Source: Ctena decussata (taxonomy: Eukaryota > Mollusca > Bivalvia > Lucinida > Lucinidae). Taken from it: a stretch of 64,000 nt of DNA. The DNA is taken from the NCBI GenBank assembly GCA_963989385.1, contig OZ022498.1, positions 3,107,501-3,171,500 on the forward strand. The letters run 5' to 3'. This document shows positions 1-15,000 of this stretch, piece after piece. Positions within the stretch are counted from its first letter, which is position 1; every line of letters starts with the position of its first letter. The translations under genes and the position numbers were made by a program. A model generated the notes under the pieces. That model was not told where the DNA came from. It did not search any database and saw only the letters and a list, made by a program, of their open reading frames with translations.

Positions 1-58
1 GGAAGTTTCACGTGTGACTGTACCGGAACTGGGTTCGAAGGGGCTACATGTACGACCG
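1..58 (+). CDS. EGF exon 1 (3' half only)
   Basis: The window opens inside this exon at the Gly-Ser-Phe before C4. It encodes the end of one EGF domain ([15 protein letters not shown]) and stops at a gtgagt donor at 59. The missing first half lies upstream, so the gene extends beyond the window. Confidence 0.88.
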
Positions 59-3000
59 GTGAGTATATAACTTGTTTGCACAATTATGGCAAGTGCATGT
101 AAGTATTTTATATGATTCGGGCATGTCTGCAAAATGAGCATTACGAGTTGTTTAGGAACTTTTCGACACAATATTCTACTGTACAGATAGAGTTATAAAC
201 TTTATGGTGACTGAAAAATGTCTGTCGCTTTATCGAAATGATAAAGATATAATATCCAATTATTTAGAAATTCTAAAAATAGGTTTGTGAGCAGCCTTGC
301 AGGCATTTGTCGCACAGTAATTTTCTGCACTGTTTTGGCAGGGCCCAGGCTCCTCTAAAAATACCGGGACGCTTGTGCAATGCATTTGAGGGTGCCTGTC
401 CACTCTGTTTCCTTTGCTGCAGTGTCATCTTTGATGGCATAGCGTTAAAACGATCCTGAAGCTTTATCATGGCTGCTTCAAGAGCCGAGATTCTTAAAGA
501 ACTTTGCTCATCAGGACTCTAATTCTGAACCCTCGTCTCTGAAACAGTCTTCACAGAATCTTCTGACTTCATCATGTTTCTTTGGTCACGTTTATTGGAT
601 TTTCCATAAACGGATTGATGTTAGTTTTGATACCACCTATTACTATAAACGGCTTGCTTATTGTAGCAGGCTTATCCATTCCAATACGTAACCTATCCTT
701 TCTGTCAAGTAGACCTTTTCAGAATCTTACAACAGCCTGCTTGATAGAATAATGCTATGACAATGTCTTAAATGCCTTAGTTGCCAGAGTCAGTATTCTT
801 TCAGCCCAGTCTTTATTAGGCTTTATTAGCCGAAACTACGTAGTCTGGCCCATGTTCCTACTTCTGTGTGTATTCTCTGCTATTGAAGGAACTTTTAAAG
901 ATTTTAATTCTACCTCACTGCAGCTGGTGTTGTGCCGTATGGAGGCGGTAAAACATTTCCCCGTATAGCATCCATAGCGCAGATTATATTTTGTTCACAT
1001 CCTTTGAGATCAGAGGATACATTATGAGAAATTTAAAATTTGAGATCGATTTAGACTATTATTCTAGATCATCGTATTTTATATTATTTGGATCCTATTG
1101 AAATTAATCAGTCTTTGAATCGACTGCCCAATTAAAATTAAGAAATTACAGTATGCTTTTTTCTGGTTTCGTCACCAGATATTGTCAGAGTCACTGACGA
1201 GGCTTTATTAGCCGAAACTACGTAGACTGGCCCATGTTTCTACTTCTGTGTGTATTCTCTGCTCTTGAAGTAACTTTTTAAGATTTTAATTCCAATGATT
1301 CCTCTGGTGCCTTGGGTGCCTGCTGAAGTCTTGCCTGAGCAGTTGCCACTAAACAGCGAAACGTTTTTTTCTCAACGTCTCATTAAATGTCGGTACGTCG
1401 TCTGCTCTTTTCTTTCCATTTATATGTCATAGAAATCTGCTACTTTATCAGTAAAGCACCAGCACAAACAGTTTAAACATCCATCCGAAGTCAATTCACA
1501 TGCAGTGGAATATCGAATGAACTTCTTGAAAGCCAGCCTGGGTTAGAGGTTATAAAACTGGGGTATAATCTCAAACTCAAAATAAAGCACACTGATTGGC
1601 TGCTTCCGAGCATGTGCTCGGAAGCAGCCTATCAGTGTGCTTTATTTTGAGTTTGAGAATGTACTCAAGTTTTATAACATCGAGGGCTGTTTGGTCCATT
1701 ATAACTGAGAGTTAAGGCAATAATCTCCAAGTGCGGTCCCACTCTTTTTATTAGATCTTCTATGATGAGAACGGTGCTTTGTACGAATATTATACTCATC
1801 ATCAGAGTCTGTGCTTGAGCTAGAAGAATCAGGAGAGCTAGGGGAGCTAGAAGACTCATCTCTAGATAGTCTTCTCTTAGGCTTCGCACCTTTTTATTGT
1901 GCTCAGTAAAAGGGCTAGTATCCCTCTGAACTCTTTTCTTGTTCCTCGCTTTTTTACCATGATGCTTACTTTTTTCCAGCTTCCCTATCTTTCCCTTTTC
2001 GCACTCTTACGAAACAAGGACGACGTTGGAGAGCTAGAATCCCTCTGAACCCTTTTCTTGTGTTTTGAATTTTACCATGATGCTTACGTTTTCCACTTCC
2101 CCATCTTTCCCTCATCTTTCGCACTCTTATGACAACTGTCGATATCAGAACTTTATAGTCCACTACTCTTTGGACAGAGGAGACGGAGAAAGGCTTTTCA
2201 TACGAGGGTTCTCAAACTCTTTATTAGGAAGAGAAAAAGTTTCCCATATTTCAGAAGTATTCAACTGCTTCTGCTTTTACAGAGGTCGAAGGTCGAATTT
2301 CAAAGGAGTCCTCATAGACACATAGAGCTACTGTTGGAACGGGTCTTTCCCTTCTTCCAACCTTGCTTCACCTTGTTCCAACCAATGTAGTGATGGTGCA
2401 ATAGGCAAGCCTGCACTGCGAAAAAGATCCAACATTGGCACCTTATCGGACGTTGCTCGGAGAAACGTTTCGATCTTTCCAAGTTACTTTTGCTATGACT
2501 TTCTCGCAATGCAATTATTGTGCATGTAATTTTTGGACCAATGTGTGGAATGCGTTTGAGCTCTTCAATCGTCGCAAAATTCACATGAATTAGATTTCCA
2601 ATGTCTGATTACATTTTGTCGCAGAGTAAATACCTCAGAACAAATATGTATAATCTACTTGAATTTAATTTACCTGCACCAAAACGGCTGCTCATTCACA
2701 CGGACGCTGAAATTGTTTCAAATCGCGTTTAGGGCTGATGTACGTCTTTAACTAACACAAGCTTTAAAACTGGGTTCGAGGTTATAAAATTTGAGAATGA
2801 TCTCAAACTCAAAATAAAGCTCACTAATTGACTGCTTCCGAGCATGTACTCGGAAGCAGCTAATCAGTGTGCTCGATTTTGAGTTTGAGAATATACTCAA
2901 GTTTATAACCGCAGGGCCTGGTTTATACTCTTGTAAACATGTAGTTTATACAAGCAAAATTGTCTGTCAGAATGGGAAGATTTTAACTGAAATACAAATT

Positions 3001-6000
3001 ATTTCTTTCTTTGAAAGAATTCAACTTAAAAATTGTGGTATTAAGTTGTAAACAGGTGCAGAAAGAGCAAGTTAAAAGAAAAATTAAGCTTTGCTTGTCG
3101 TCTTTTTTTTTTTTTTCTTTTTTTTTTTTTTTTTCAAAATGACTGCCACGTTTACGTGCGCAATTGGGTTCAGCCATTTTTTTTGTTGTTGCTTATTTAT
3201 TGTTTTCAAATTTAATTAATGCCTAACGATACTGGAAAAAATATCGTCACAGACAATGCAGAATTCTAACGACAATAGTAAACCTTTGGAAAACCATACA
3301 GTTGATAGAATTGGCATTTAAAGTCTGAAGAAGACTGTTGCAGGCTTTTCTCCGTTGTCTGACTACAAGATAGTAAATTTTTAGTCCTAGGTTCTCAACT
3401 GAATGCTCCCTCTCAGAAGCGTTGTTAGGTCTGTTCAGCGTTCACCATTAAAGAAAAACTCACCTATTACTTTATGCTGTGCTAAACAAAGACGTAAAGC
3501 TTATTTCCGAGTCGGTGGATCTTCTCGTCTTGAGCTTCAGAGTAAGTCTCCTCCCGCTACGACGTCAAAGTAGATTAGAGGACGGTTCTACAGTCACGTG
3601 ATGCGAAATTAGCTTTCCGTTTTGTATTACCTTAGGTGAAAAGACACAACGTATCGTTCCTTCGTTACATATTATAAAATAATACAAAAGAGGTGGCGCG
3701 TCACTCGACTGCACATCTAGGCTAAAGTTTTTAGCAAGTTTGGCAAAATAAAAAAATGATGGACTGTTCTCCAGTAAGCGCTGCGATTCTGGTTCTCTTG
3801 TTTCAAGCAGCCAAATCTAGTGTTTTGTTGTTGTTTTTATTTTATTTTTCATTAATTCATTTTTTAGTATGGATTGTTGATTAGTTTTGATTTAAAAGTT
3901 AGTTCCAACTCTACATTTGTTGTAGACGTCAATGAGTGCCCGTCAACACCATGTGACAACGGTGGTGTTTGTTCTAATACAGCAGGCAGTTTTACGTGTG
4001 ATTGTTCCGGAACTGGGTTTGAGGGGGCAACATGCAGCAGCGGTGAGTGTTTCTATTCATTTGTATCATTAGCTGATTTATTTTTGTCCTTTGAGATCAG
4101 AGGATGCATTCTGAGAACCGGAAATGTTTGATTGGTTCAGACTTTTATTCTACATCATCACTTCTTAACCGGTTTGACCTTTTTTTTTATACTAATCAGT
4201 CCTGAAATCGACTGCCTACTTATAATTAACAATTTCAGAATCCTTCTCTCTTGAGTTCATCACCAGAATATGTCAGGGTCAATGATGAGGCTTGTTTAGC
4301 CTAATCTTCGAAGTATGGCCAATGTTCCTTCTTTTGAATGTAATCTCTGCTCTTCAAGGAACACGTTTTAAGATTATAGTTTGAAATCACTGCAGCCGGT
4401 GTTTGGCCTTGTGGCGGTCGTAAAATGTTCCCCCGTACATCGTCCATACGGCAGATTTTTGTTTGTCCTCGGGGATCGGAGGATGTATTTTGAGAAATCG
4501 TATTTTTTTAATGATTTAGACATTTATTCTAGATCATCACTTTTTAATTGGTTGGACCCTTTCTGATACTAACCAGTCCTTAAATTGACTGCCGTATGTG
4601 TCTTTCGTGAATTTTTTCTAATTTTTTGTAAGTGTGCGTCTTTCATCCATAGTGCAGATTATATTGTATTTTCGTCCTTTGAGATCAGAGGATATATTCT
4701 GAGAAATCTGAAATTTTAGAGTGGTTTAGATTCTTATTCTAGATCATTGTCTTTTATATTTACTAATCAGTCTTTGAATCAACTGCCGAATTCAAATTAA
4801 GAAATTATAGTATGCTTTTCTCTGGTTGCATCACCAGATATTGTCAGGGTCACTAATACGGCTTTATTAGCCGAAACTACGTAGTCTGGCCCATATCACT
4901 CCTTCTGAATATGTTCTCTGGTCTTGCAAAACCTTTGTAAGATTTCAATTTCACTTTGGTTTTTGAGGGCGGGATGTGGGAATTGATTTTATTAATTTCT
5001 AGTCATTGCCTATTTTTTACATTGAAATAGAGTAAGGTGTATATCTTAGTGTGCGAATATGCGAAGCATTTCAAATTGCATTACCTCATGTGAAAAAAAC
5101 GCAGAAATATAGAGCCTTCGTTATACACTACTCAAAAAATTTAAAGGAGCAGCTAGTATTATTTCCATAAGCGTCAGTGCAACACATCCCCATTTTTGAG
5201 GGTCATTTACTTCCAATCAACGAAGATCTAGATTTTCCCGATCATTTGAAATAGTTTTCTAGAGGGTCGAGATGTTTTCCTGTACAAGTTTTGTTCCAAT
5301 ATTTATCCTGCTCATGTCTATGAACTGACTTTTGTTAAACTGGAATTTTGGGTAAAAATTTGGGTCCACTTTTCCTAAACTGGCGAAAAGCATAACAAAT
5401 TCAATCAAACTCAAAACAACTATTTTGTCCTACAACACTGAATGACTTACAGGGTGACTCGTTTGAAATGGTCATTTTGATCTCAAGTTTATGAAATTTT
5501 ATAGACTTCTAGAAAAATGCATCAATTTCAGAAAATTCAAAAATTACAAAATTTGTTCCATGGAAATTAGCAGTGCATCCGTTGTATTACAATCCTTATT
5601 GTCTTAATTTTCGATCCTTCTTGAAAATGCTGCTAAAGAATGGGGAATTCATGACAGCTGACGGTCAAATTTATGGATCGCTGAACTGGGTATTTGTTGA
5701 AGTAATGTCTATGGGAAAATATCAGCTGCTCCTTTAATTTTTTAAGTAGTGTGTATGCTCAAAATACAATTAAAGGGAATTGGGTGCGTCCATGAATTGC
5801 TCTACTGGACTGAAGTACATTGTATGTGAACAAGGAGGGCAAAAATATTTTGGCTGATTTCTCGAGTTATCGGCGCCATCCTGGTTCTCTTCTATCAAAC
5901 TGCCAAATCGAGTTGAATGAGGTTTTCGTCTATTGGGTCATGATGTTTGTATCTTTTTATAAACAAGTGAAAATCCTTTCATCTGTTATAGACTTCAACG

Positions 6001-9000
6001 AGTGTCCGTCAACACCATGTGACAATGGCGGTGTTTGTTCCAACACAGTTGGAAGTTTTACGTGTGATTGTTCCGGAACTGGGTTTGAGGGGGCAACATG
6101 CAGCAGTGGTTAGTTTTTCTATTCGTTTTAAGCATTAATTGATTTATTCGGAGAAGGATTAAAAATTAGATAAATATAAAAAAACCTTAAAAACAAGATT
6201 GATATTGCATTTTTGGTTTAAAATTAAGACGTTACGGAATGCTTTATTCAGGTTTTTGTCGTCATTTATCGTCAGGGTCACTGATGAGGCTTGAGTAGCC
6301 GAACTTCCGAAGTATTGCACATGTTCTTTCGAATGTATTGTCTGATCCTTAAAGAACTCTTAATATTTTAATAAAACCTTAGTATGAGAATATGCTAAAT
6401 ATTTCATATTGCATCACCTGACGTGAAAATACACAGAAATATCGAGCATTCGTTATTATATATATGAGTAAAAATACTAAGGGGGAGAAGATGCATCTTT
6501 GAATTTCTCATCTCCGCTAAAGTTTGTGAACAAGGAGGGCAAGAAAAATAGTTGGGCTGATTTCTCGAGTAAGCGGTTCCACCCAAGTTCTTTATTTTAA
6601 ACTGTCAGTTGAATAATGTGTTCGTCTATTGGGTGATGATGTTTGCCTTGCTTTATAAATAAGTGTTAATCCTATATTTGTTGTAGACGTCAACGAGTGC
6701 CCGTCAACACCATGTGATAATGGCGGTGTTTGTTCCAATACACAAGGAAGTTTTACATGTGATTGTTCCGGAACTGGCTACGAAGGGGCAACATGCAGCA
6801 GCGGTTAGTGTTTGTATAATTTACAGATTAGTATAATGTTGAATTTTCGGTTTCTAACTAAGAAATAACAGCATGCTTTTCTCTGGCTTTTGTCGCCATT
6901 TATTGTCAGGGTCCCTGATAAGCCTTGAGTAGCCGAAACTTCGAAGTATGGCCTATATCCTTCCAAATGTTTTCTCTCCTCTTGTAGGGACTCTGTAAGA
7001 TTTTGATTACATCTTAGTGTGAGAGTATGCGAAGCATTTCATATTGCATTATCTCATGTGAAGACGCAGACATATAGAATTTTAAACGATAGGCAATGAT
7101 CAGGAAATATAGAGCCTTCATTTTGTATGTTTAAAAAATACAAAAGTGAACTTGGTGCGTCCATGAATATCTCATTTCGGCTGAAGTTTGTGAACAAGGA
7201 GGGCAAAAAAAAAAAAAAAAACAGCAAAAAAACATGGGCTGATTTCTCGAGTAATGGATCATGATATTTGTATAGTTTTATAAAAAAAGTGTTAATCCTG
7301 CATCTGTTGTAGACGTCAACGAGTGCCCATCAACACCATGTGACAATGGCGGTGTTTGTTCCAATACAGATGGAAGTTTTACGTGTGATTGTACCGGAAC
7401 TGGGTTTGAAGGGGCAACATGTAGCAGCGGTTAGTATTTCTTTTCGACTCTATCTTTTGCTGAATTATTCGGAGATGTGTTAAAAATTAGTAAGTTATGG
7501 AAACTTAAAAATTAAATTTGTCCAATTGCATTTTGATTTAAAATTAAGAAATTACAGCAGTGGTTTCTATGGCCTTCGTCGCCATGTATTGTCACTGATA
7601 AGGCTTGAGTCGCCGAAACATCGAAGTATGGCTCATTGTCATTTGAAGGTTTTCTCTGCTCTCGAAGAACTCTGTAAGATTTGAATCATATTTTAGCGTG
7701 AGAATTTTCTGAACATTGCATATAGCATCACATCATGTCCGTAGACGCAGAAATATCGAGCCTTCGTTATAAATGTATCAAAAATACAAAAAGGGGAGGG
7801 GGATGTGTTCATGAAGTTTAAATCCTACATCTGTTTTAGACGTCGACGAGTGCCCGTCAACACCATGTAACAATGGCGGTGTTTGTTCCAATACAGAAGG
7901 AAGTTTTACCTGTGATTGTACCGGAACCGGGTTTGACGGAGCAACGTGCAGCGGCGGTGAGTGTTTATATTCGATTGTATCATTAGCTGGTTTATTCGGA
8001 AAAGTTTATGAAATTAGTAAGTTATGAAGCTTTAAAAATTAAATTAGTATAATGGCAATTTTGATTTTTATTTCATCAGTTTAGATGAAAGTGGTCAAAA
8101 TACCCAAATCATAAGTCCGAACCCGTAAATCAATTAAAAATTGACAATTCCAGAATATTTTAGATACATAGATATGGACCCCAAAATAGATGTGATCAGG
8201 TGCTCGCGAGTAGTAAGCATAGCGGACTAGCTGCCTATTACAGTACACCCGCGATATCTATGTATCAGTAGGAAAAGTCAGTGAAAAAGAAAGTCCGGTA
8301 TTTGAAAGCTTAACTAAGCTTCGGCTGAGGCCATCAAATCGGAAATTTGTAAAAGAAACGGCCACATTGTAGGGATCAACGAGGTCATGGTGTCTTCCAT
8401 AAACCTTTTTAACTGTCGACACAAACTTTACTTTTCTTATAACCCTGTATCAATAGTTTACGGGTGAGCAGCTTCCCTCTTTCAACAAGTGTTGATATAT
8501 AGAAACAGGCTCTAGCATAGCGGACTAGCTGAGAAACATAAACTCCATATGCAGGTGCCGAAGAGGTATTACTACTCGAAAATGGAAAGGCAACAAGCTT
8601 TCCATTATCAGTATAGAGATAATAATTTAAGTATAAGGCAAATGAACTGGACTCTGTGTTGACTTTAATTTCAAGTTCACAGGAATAGATGAGGTCAATA
8701 AACTCAGAAGTCTTTGGATTATTCAGAGACAGAACATTATCTATTTCCTGTAGGTGAAGTTGAATTCTGTGAGAGGTGTTTAGTACCCTCTTTTTAGAGC
8801 CCTTTTATAAACTCCGCTTCATACCCGTAAAGAAACAAGCCGCCAAGGGGTCGCAGTTAGTGCCCATTGGAATGCCAACTGTCTGTTGAAAAACCTGTCT
8901 GCTAATCTCCACGTAAATATTGTCAATGGGAAATTCCAGCATTTTAACGACATCGTCCTCAAAATATTTTTTGTATGAACATCAGAGTAGTCCTTAACGA

Positions 9001-12000
9001 AATATGTGTCCAGATACCCAAGAACAACGTATTTGCACCGACAATTTCTGTTTATTTTTGAAAGAAACAATTGTTTACAATTTCTTTTAATTTAGACCTT
9101 AATTTGTCATGTGGAATTGTTGTATAAAGCGTAGAGAAATCAAAGGTTTTTATGCTATCTACTTCAAAAAGTGCTTGGGATTTTAAACTTTTCAAACGTT
9201 CTTAAGAATGTTTTAGGATCCACATCTGATTTACGCCACTTCTCGCGTAAGATAGATCACAATGTTTCTGAAGACCATCCTTAACTGCCGTAAGGATTCT
9301 TGTCAGACTCTGAGAGAGAAACTTGGTTGAACACTTAGCCGAACCCGCAATATATCGTCGCTTATATGGATCTTTATGTAACTTAGGGATCTAATACAGT
9401 TTTAGACGATCAAGATCTTCCTCTTCTGTGGAAATTCCAAAGGAAAGGAGAACCGACTTGTGGTTTCTTAGAATTTCCTCCTTAGACAACGAAGTTCATG
9501 CATATGTAGGGTTTCCTTCCGAAGAGTTCAAACCAAGCTCCTCTCTCTAGTAGGGGATGTAGTGTGTCTGTGTCTTGCAAACAAACACAGTAGTGTTAGA
9601 TGCTTTGTCTGCTGGAACTACGATATTTTAATCATGGAGATCAGCTAGCTCAGCGGCGACGTCAGGAATATCTAAGACTGACTTACTTCAGGTATACATG
9701 GTCGCGCGTAAAATAGAAATGCGTCTGTTAACTAAAGACGCTATCGGTTTTACCCACTCAGATCGTATGTCAACTTCAACTTCCTCCTGCCTAGCCCAGA
9801 ATAGTCTTCAACAGAATCCATAATTAATCTTGAATTCTGTTTGCAACTTAGAGACTTAGGCTCCCTATATTTAGGGTCATTTGAGAGTAACTCCCTTAGG
9901 AATTTATTTTTAACAATGCCAATATCACCAGTTATAAATCTACCTGCTGGTTGGTAACAGTACTTAGAGGAGGTACAGGTGCGAACAGGAGGATCATCGA
10001 CAAAGTCCTCGTCCTGAGAGTGACGCCGTGGTCGAGTGGTGAGAGAAACAGAGAAACATGGTTATGGTGCAGAAGGTCGCCAGAAGGTTTCAGGTTCAAA
10101 GCTGGATTGGCCATCTGGCGACTGGAAATGTTTGTCTGTCAACCAGGCAGTAAATTGGTACCTGTTTCGAATCAAGGAATGTGATAAGGCAGTGAAAAGA
10201 GAGAAATGAGTTTTGCATCAATTCTTTGCCAAAGACACAATAGGTCTCTAACACCCAGTGCTCCTACGGCCACTAGGCTTTGGGAAACCTTTACCTTAAC
10301 ATCAGTTAGCTGTCGTACTTTTTTAAACTGTATCTAGTTTTGTATGCTATGTGGCGGTCGTAAAATGTTTTCCCATGATTTCGTAAAGTGTGATTATCAG
10401 TTTCTGGGCAGCAGAGATAATTCCATGGATTATGATTAGTTTTGAATATAGAGTTAGCAGATTATATTTTATTTTGTCCTTTGAGATTACTGTTACATTC
10501 TGGAATATCAGATTTTTTATTTGTTTAGACTCTCAATCTATATCATCACATTTTAATCATTTGGACACTTTTTGATGCTTATCAGTCTTTAAATTGACTG
10601 CCTTTTTAAAATTAAGAACTAACAGCAGGCTTTTCTCTGGCTTTCGTCGCTATTTATTGTCAGGGTCACTGAGGCCTGAGTACCGAAACTTCGAGGTATG
10701 GCCCATGTTCTGTTTTTTTATTATTATTTTGAATGTGCTCTCTGCTCTTGAAGGAACTCTTTAAGATTTTAGTTTTTACTTAGTTTGAGAATACGAGAAG
10801 CGTTTCCTATTGCATTACCTTATGTAAAAAGACGCAGAAATAATGAGCCTTCCTCTTTCGTTTTTTACATGTGGCTGGTTGAGAAAAAACAACTCCTCTG
10901 TCAGCTATTAAATTTCACTAGTGTTGTGTTAAAACGAAACCTATTGCTTAACTGTAGTGTTTTTGATAAGTTTCGGTTATACAGCCCATTATGGAAAAGT
11001 TAAACGACTAATTATGATAAGAGTTTGAACAGTTGACAGTTGAATCTAACGAGTAGATAACGTTTTGCCTAAGTATAAATTTTTTGGCGTGCAAGACATT
11101 CAATACAACAATGTTGGTAAACTTATGCATCTGATACACAATCATATTAGAGTTGTCGTCGTCATTTGGTTTAAGCAGATCTTGCTATATATTAGTAGCA
11201 TGTGTACATTACTTTCTGCACCTATCTGCATTTTCTGTTCTGAACCTTTTACATCCAGAGTGACAAAAAAAAACAACAACACAAAATTACTTTTAATCGT
11301 TACGCAGAAAACCATGAAATTAAGGCTTTAGTTTTCAAACTTTCAAATTATCTCACTTTGCATTCACATACAGAGACTTTGCATTTAAGTAAAGAGACTT
11401 AAAATTTCCGATTTTTTTAGTTTATAAGTAATAGCAACTTTTGATCTGATGCTGAAGTACAAGCGGGTGGTCGTGGTCGGTCGATGTGCTGGGTAACCTT
11501 CAGTGCCAGGGCGTCCTACTAATTTTGACAATAATAGGACAAGGGCCTACTGTACTTGCAGTAGGTGCGGTGGGGTGTTTGCACATTTTTCTCTCCCCTA
11601 ACAGATCTCTTTTCTTTTTTCATCTCTCTCGGAGACGGCTTGATATGGACTAAACAAGGGCGTAGCTACCTATACGGCAAATACGCAGGTGCGTATTGAA
11701 ATTTTGTCAAAATTGACAAAATTTCAAAACGCACATGCATATTTGCATGCTGAAATTAAAAAAAAAAAGTAGACAAGTTTTCAATACCAACTGCCAAAGT
11801 CGCTGAAATACTAAGGAGTCGAGTTTAAAGCAAGATTGTGCGTATCATGAAAATGCCCATAGTTACGCCCTTGCTAAAACACTTTTTTAAAAAAGCCGAT
11901 AAACTCAAAGCACCCAAACAAACAATTAATCACAATAAAGCATGCATCATGCACTTAACCCGGCATTAGTTTGAATGAAAACTAATACTAAATGCAAGTT

Positions 12001-15000
12001 AACTACAAAGAGCCGCGACATGATAAAACACACAAAATGGCACGTGTGTCCAGCGAAGACTCAGATCAGCCTAGCAGCCGCCCGGTCTAATCAGAGTCTG
12101 CGATGTGTACGTAAAGGGTAGCTTAGTAAAAACTAGTTCTACGCAGACAGCGAAGACTCCGAAATACTCGCTGGATGTCCAGGCTGATTTAAGTCTTTGC
12201 TAGGCGCCCATGCCACTTTGTTGGTTTTGGTGACATACATTTTTATGGCGAATTGTTTACCAATTCTGAAAAATAATTGGTGAAAAGGATTTTCCTTATC
12301 ATTTAAAAAGGGTTATAATTCGTTAAAAAGATTGGATATAACATAGATGTTTTGCGACAAACGACATGCTTGTTGGTTAGCCCACTCTAGGGTAACAACT
12401 TTGCTTACCTTTTTGATTGCACGACAGTGGGTCGGGCTTTAGACCTTATGATGGCACCAACTAAACCTAACATTATAGAAACATAGACGGTTGGCGCCGG
12501 ACACCCGTTCCAGAACGTCTTGGATAGGGCCTACCGTGGTTTTACTGATGATAGTCTTTAGGTCCGGAATTTCAGTGTTTCTATTTCCCTGAATCCCTAT
12601 GTTTGTACTTTCTTAGTTTTAATTTTGATTATTTTTTTCTGAGATATTACACTTACGAACTTGGAATCTTCCACGCAAACAGACCAACTTAATGTCTGAT
12701 GAACCAAAGCAGAACCAAGGGCGAGGGCTTGTCGACTGCGCAAACCGGCATTCCCGTTTTGGTTCTTCCTAGTTTTAGCTCACCTGTGAAGGTGAGCTTA
12801 TAGTATAGCCTAGGCCCGTCGGCGTCTTCGGCGTTCACACTTTTAAACATCTTCTACTCAGAAACCACTGGGCCGATTGAAACCAAATTTAATTAGGAGC
12901 CTAAACAGGATGGGGGAACGAAAGTTTATATATTTGGCCCAGGTCACATGACCAAGATGGCCGCCATGCCCATATATTGTAAAAACCGTAAAAATCTTCT
13001 CCTGAACAACTGGGCTGTTTGCTTTGGAACTTGGTATGCGACATCTTGGACTCCTGTTCTACATAAATGATGACCTTGGGTTGACCGTGACCTACTTTAT
13101 GGCAGGGTCAAATGTGGTCCTCAGGGTTTTGAAGGGAACATCTGAAAAAGTGCATACAGTCAATTTCAACACCTATGGATATTAGAGTGACCTTGGCCAA
13201 AGGTTGTTTGTCTGTTTTGTGTCAACATTTTCATACATCTTCTCCTAAGAAATCAGAGGGCCGATTGAAGGCAAATATCCTATAGAGACTTAACAGCATG
13301 AGGGAACAAATATATATATTTCACCGAGCTCACATGATCAAGCTGCCATGCCCATATATGGTAAAAACCTTAAAAAATCTTCTTCTCCATTAACACTGGG
13401 CCAGTTGCCTTGAAACTTGGTATGTAGCATTTCGGAGTTCAGTACTTCAAAATTTATATTAATGATGACCTTTGGTTGACCTTGACCTATTTTACCACAA
13501 GTTCAATTTGGTCCATCAGGCTTTTGAATGGGAGAAGCTGAAAAAATGCATTTTCTGTTGCTATTATGCTCTATGGTATGCTAATGCAGTCATCATCAAC
13601 CCCAATGAATACTAGAGGGCAAGGTCGTTTATTGACCTTGACGGAAGCTCATTGGTCTGTTGTGTTTTAACAATTTAAAGGGCTTCTCCTCTGAAACTAT
13701 TGGGCGAATTTAATTAGATTACATATGCAGACTTCAGGCATGGCGGGAAAGAAACTTTATATATTTGGTCTAGGGAACATGACCAAGCTAGCCACTATGA
13801 ACATATATGGCAAAAATAATAAGACTCTTCTCCAGAACCACTGGGCCAACTGCCTTGAAACTTGGTATGTAGCATCCGGGACTCTAGTACTACCAAGTTT
13901 ATATAATTGATGACCTTGTGTTGAGCTTGACCTGTTTTGCCACAAGGTCAAATTTGGGCTTTAATGCTTTAAATGGGAAAAGCTAAATAGTGCATTTCTT
14001 GTTGCTATAGTGCTCTGTGGTATGGAAATGCAGACAAATTGAGACCCTAGGAATTCTAGGGTTCAAGATCATTTATTGACCTTGGCTAAAGGTCATTTGT
14101 CTGTATTGTGTTAACATTTTTAAAAGACTTCTTCTCTGAAACAGCTGGGACAATTTCAATTAAATTTCATATGCAGACTTCAGGCAAAGCGGGAAACAAA
14201 ATTTATTTATTCGGTTCAGGTCACATGACCAAGATGGCCACCATGACCATATATGGCAAAACCCTTGAAAAATATTCTTCTCCAGAACCACTGGGCTAAT
14301 TGCCTTGAAACTTGGTATGTAGCATCTGGGACTGTAGTACTATCAATTTTATATAAATTGAGCTTTACTGACAAGTGAGCGATCGTTGCGATTGGGCGAC
14401 TTCTTTTATGTTTTCTGTTGGTATGTCTGTTACTGACGTATCATTTGTGTTGTTAAATTTAGCATTACTCGTGATATATCCACTTCACGACTAACCTCCA
14501 ACCAGTTATATATTTGGAAACACTGTTAGCAAGAATGTAGTTCCTAATTCGAATTTCGAAAATATGTGTCGCTTAAATATAGACGTTAGAGAGTTTTACG
14601 CAGAAGGTTTTACACACGGGTGTAGAGCTTTATGCGTCGTCAGGACGGCGGAGGGTGACTTCCAGTTAATGGTGTTATCGACTAGTGTACTACATTAACA
14701 AGGAAACTCTAACAACGTTAGAATTTTTTTAATTTATATATATGATAATGTAAGTTCTATATACAAACAATACAATTTACAACTGTCACAACTACAATAA
14801 TATACAACACACATCAGTTCATGTCGCTGGCCCAAGTAAGGTGTTTGTTCCAAATCTGTAATCGATCTGCGTATGTTACGCAAATCGATTACCGTCTGAC
14901 GTCAACACCGTACTCGGCTCAGCACCATGAATTAAAAACAAAATACAAAGAACAAAGACATTAACTAAGCTCACAACGAAAAAATAAGGCCTTTAAACCG

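Larger units (their letters stand above)
59..3925 (+). other. Intron 1
   Basis: This 3.9-kb intron holds a decayed minus-strand gag-like relic, two related palindromic repeats (1546-1679, 2778-2910) and two copies of the intron module common to this gene (about 840-1140 and 1200-1320, marked by 'gccgaaactacgtag' and 'ctggcccatgtt'). It also has T-rich runs at 3104-3135. Nothing recognisable was seen between 3180 and 3700 except the usual pre-exon sequence. Confidence 0.7.
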
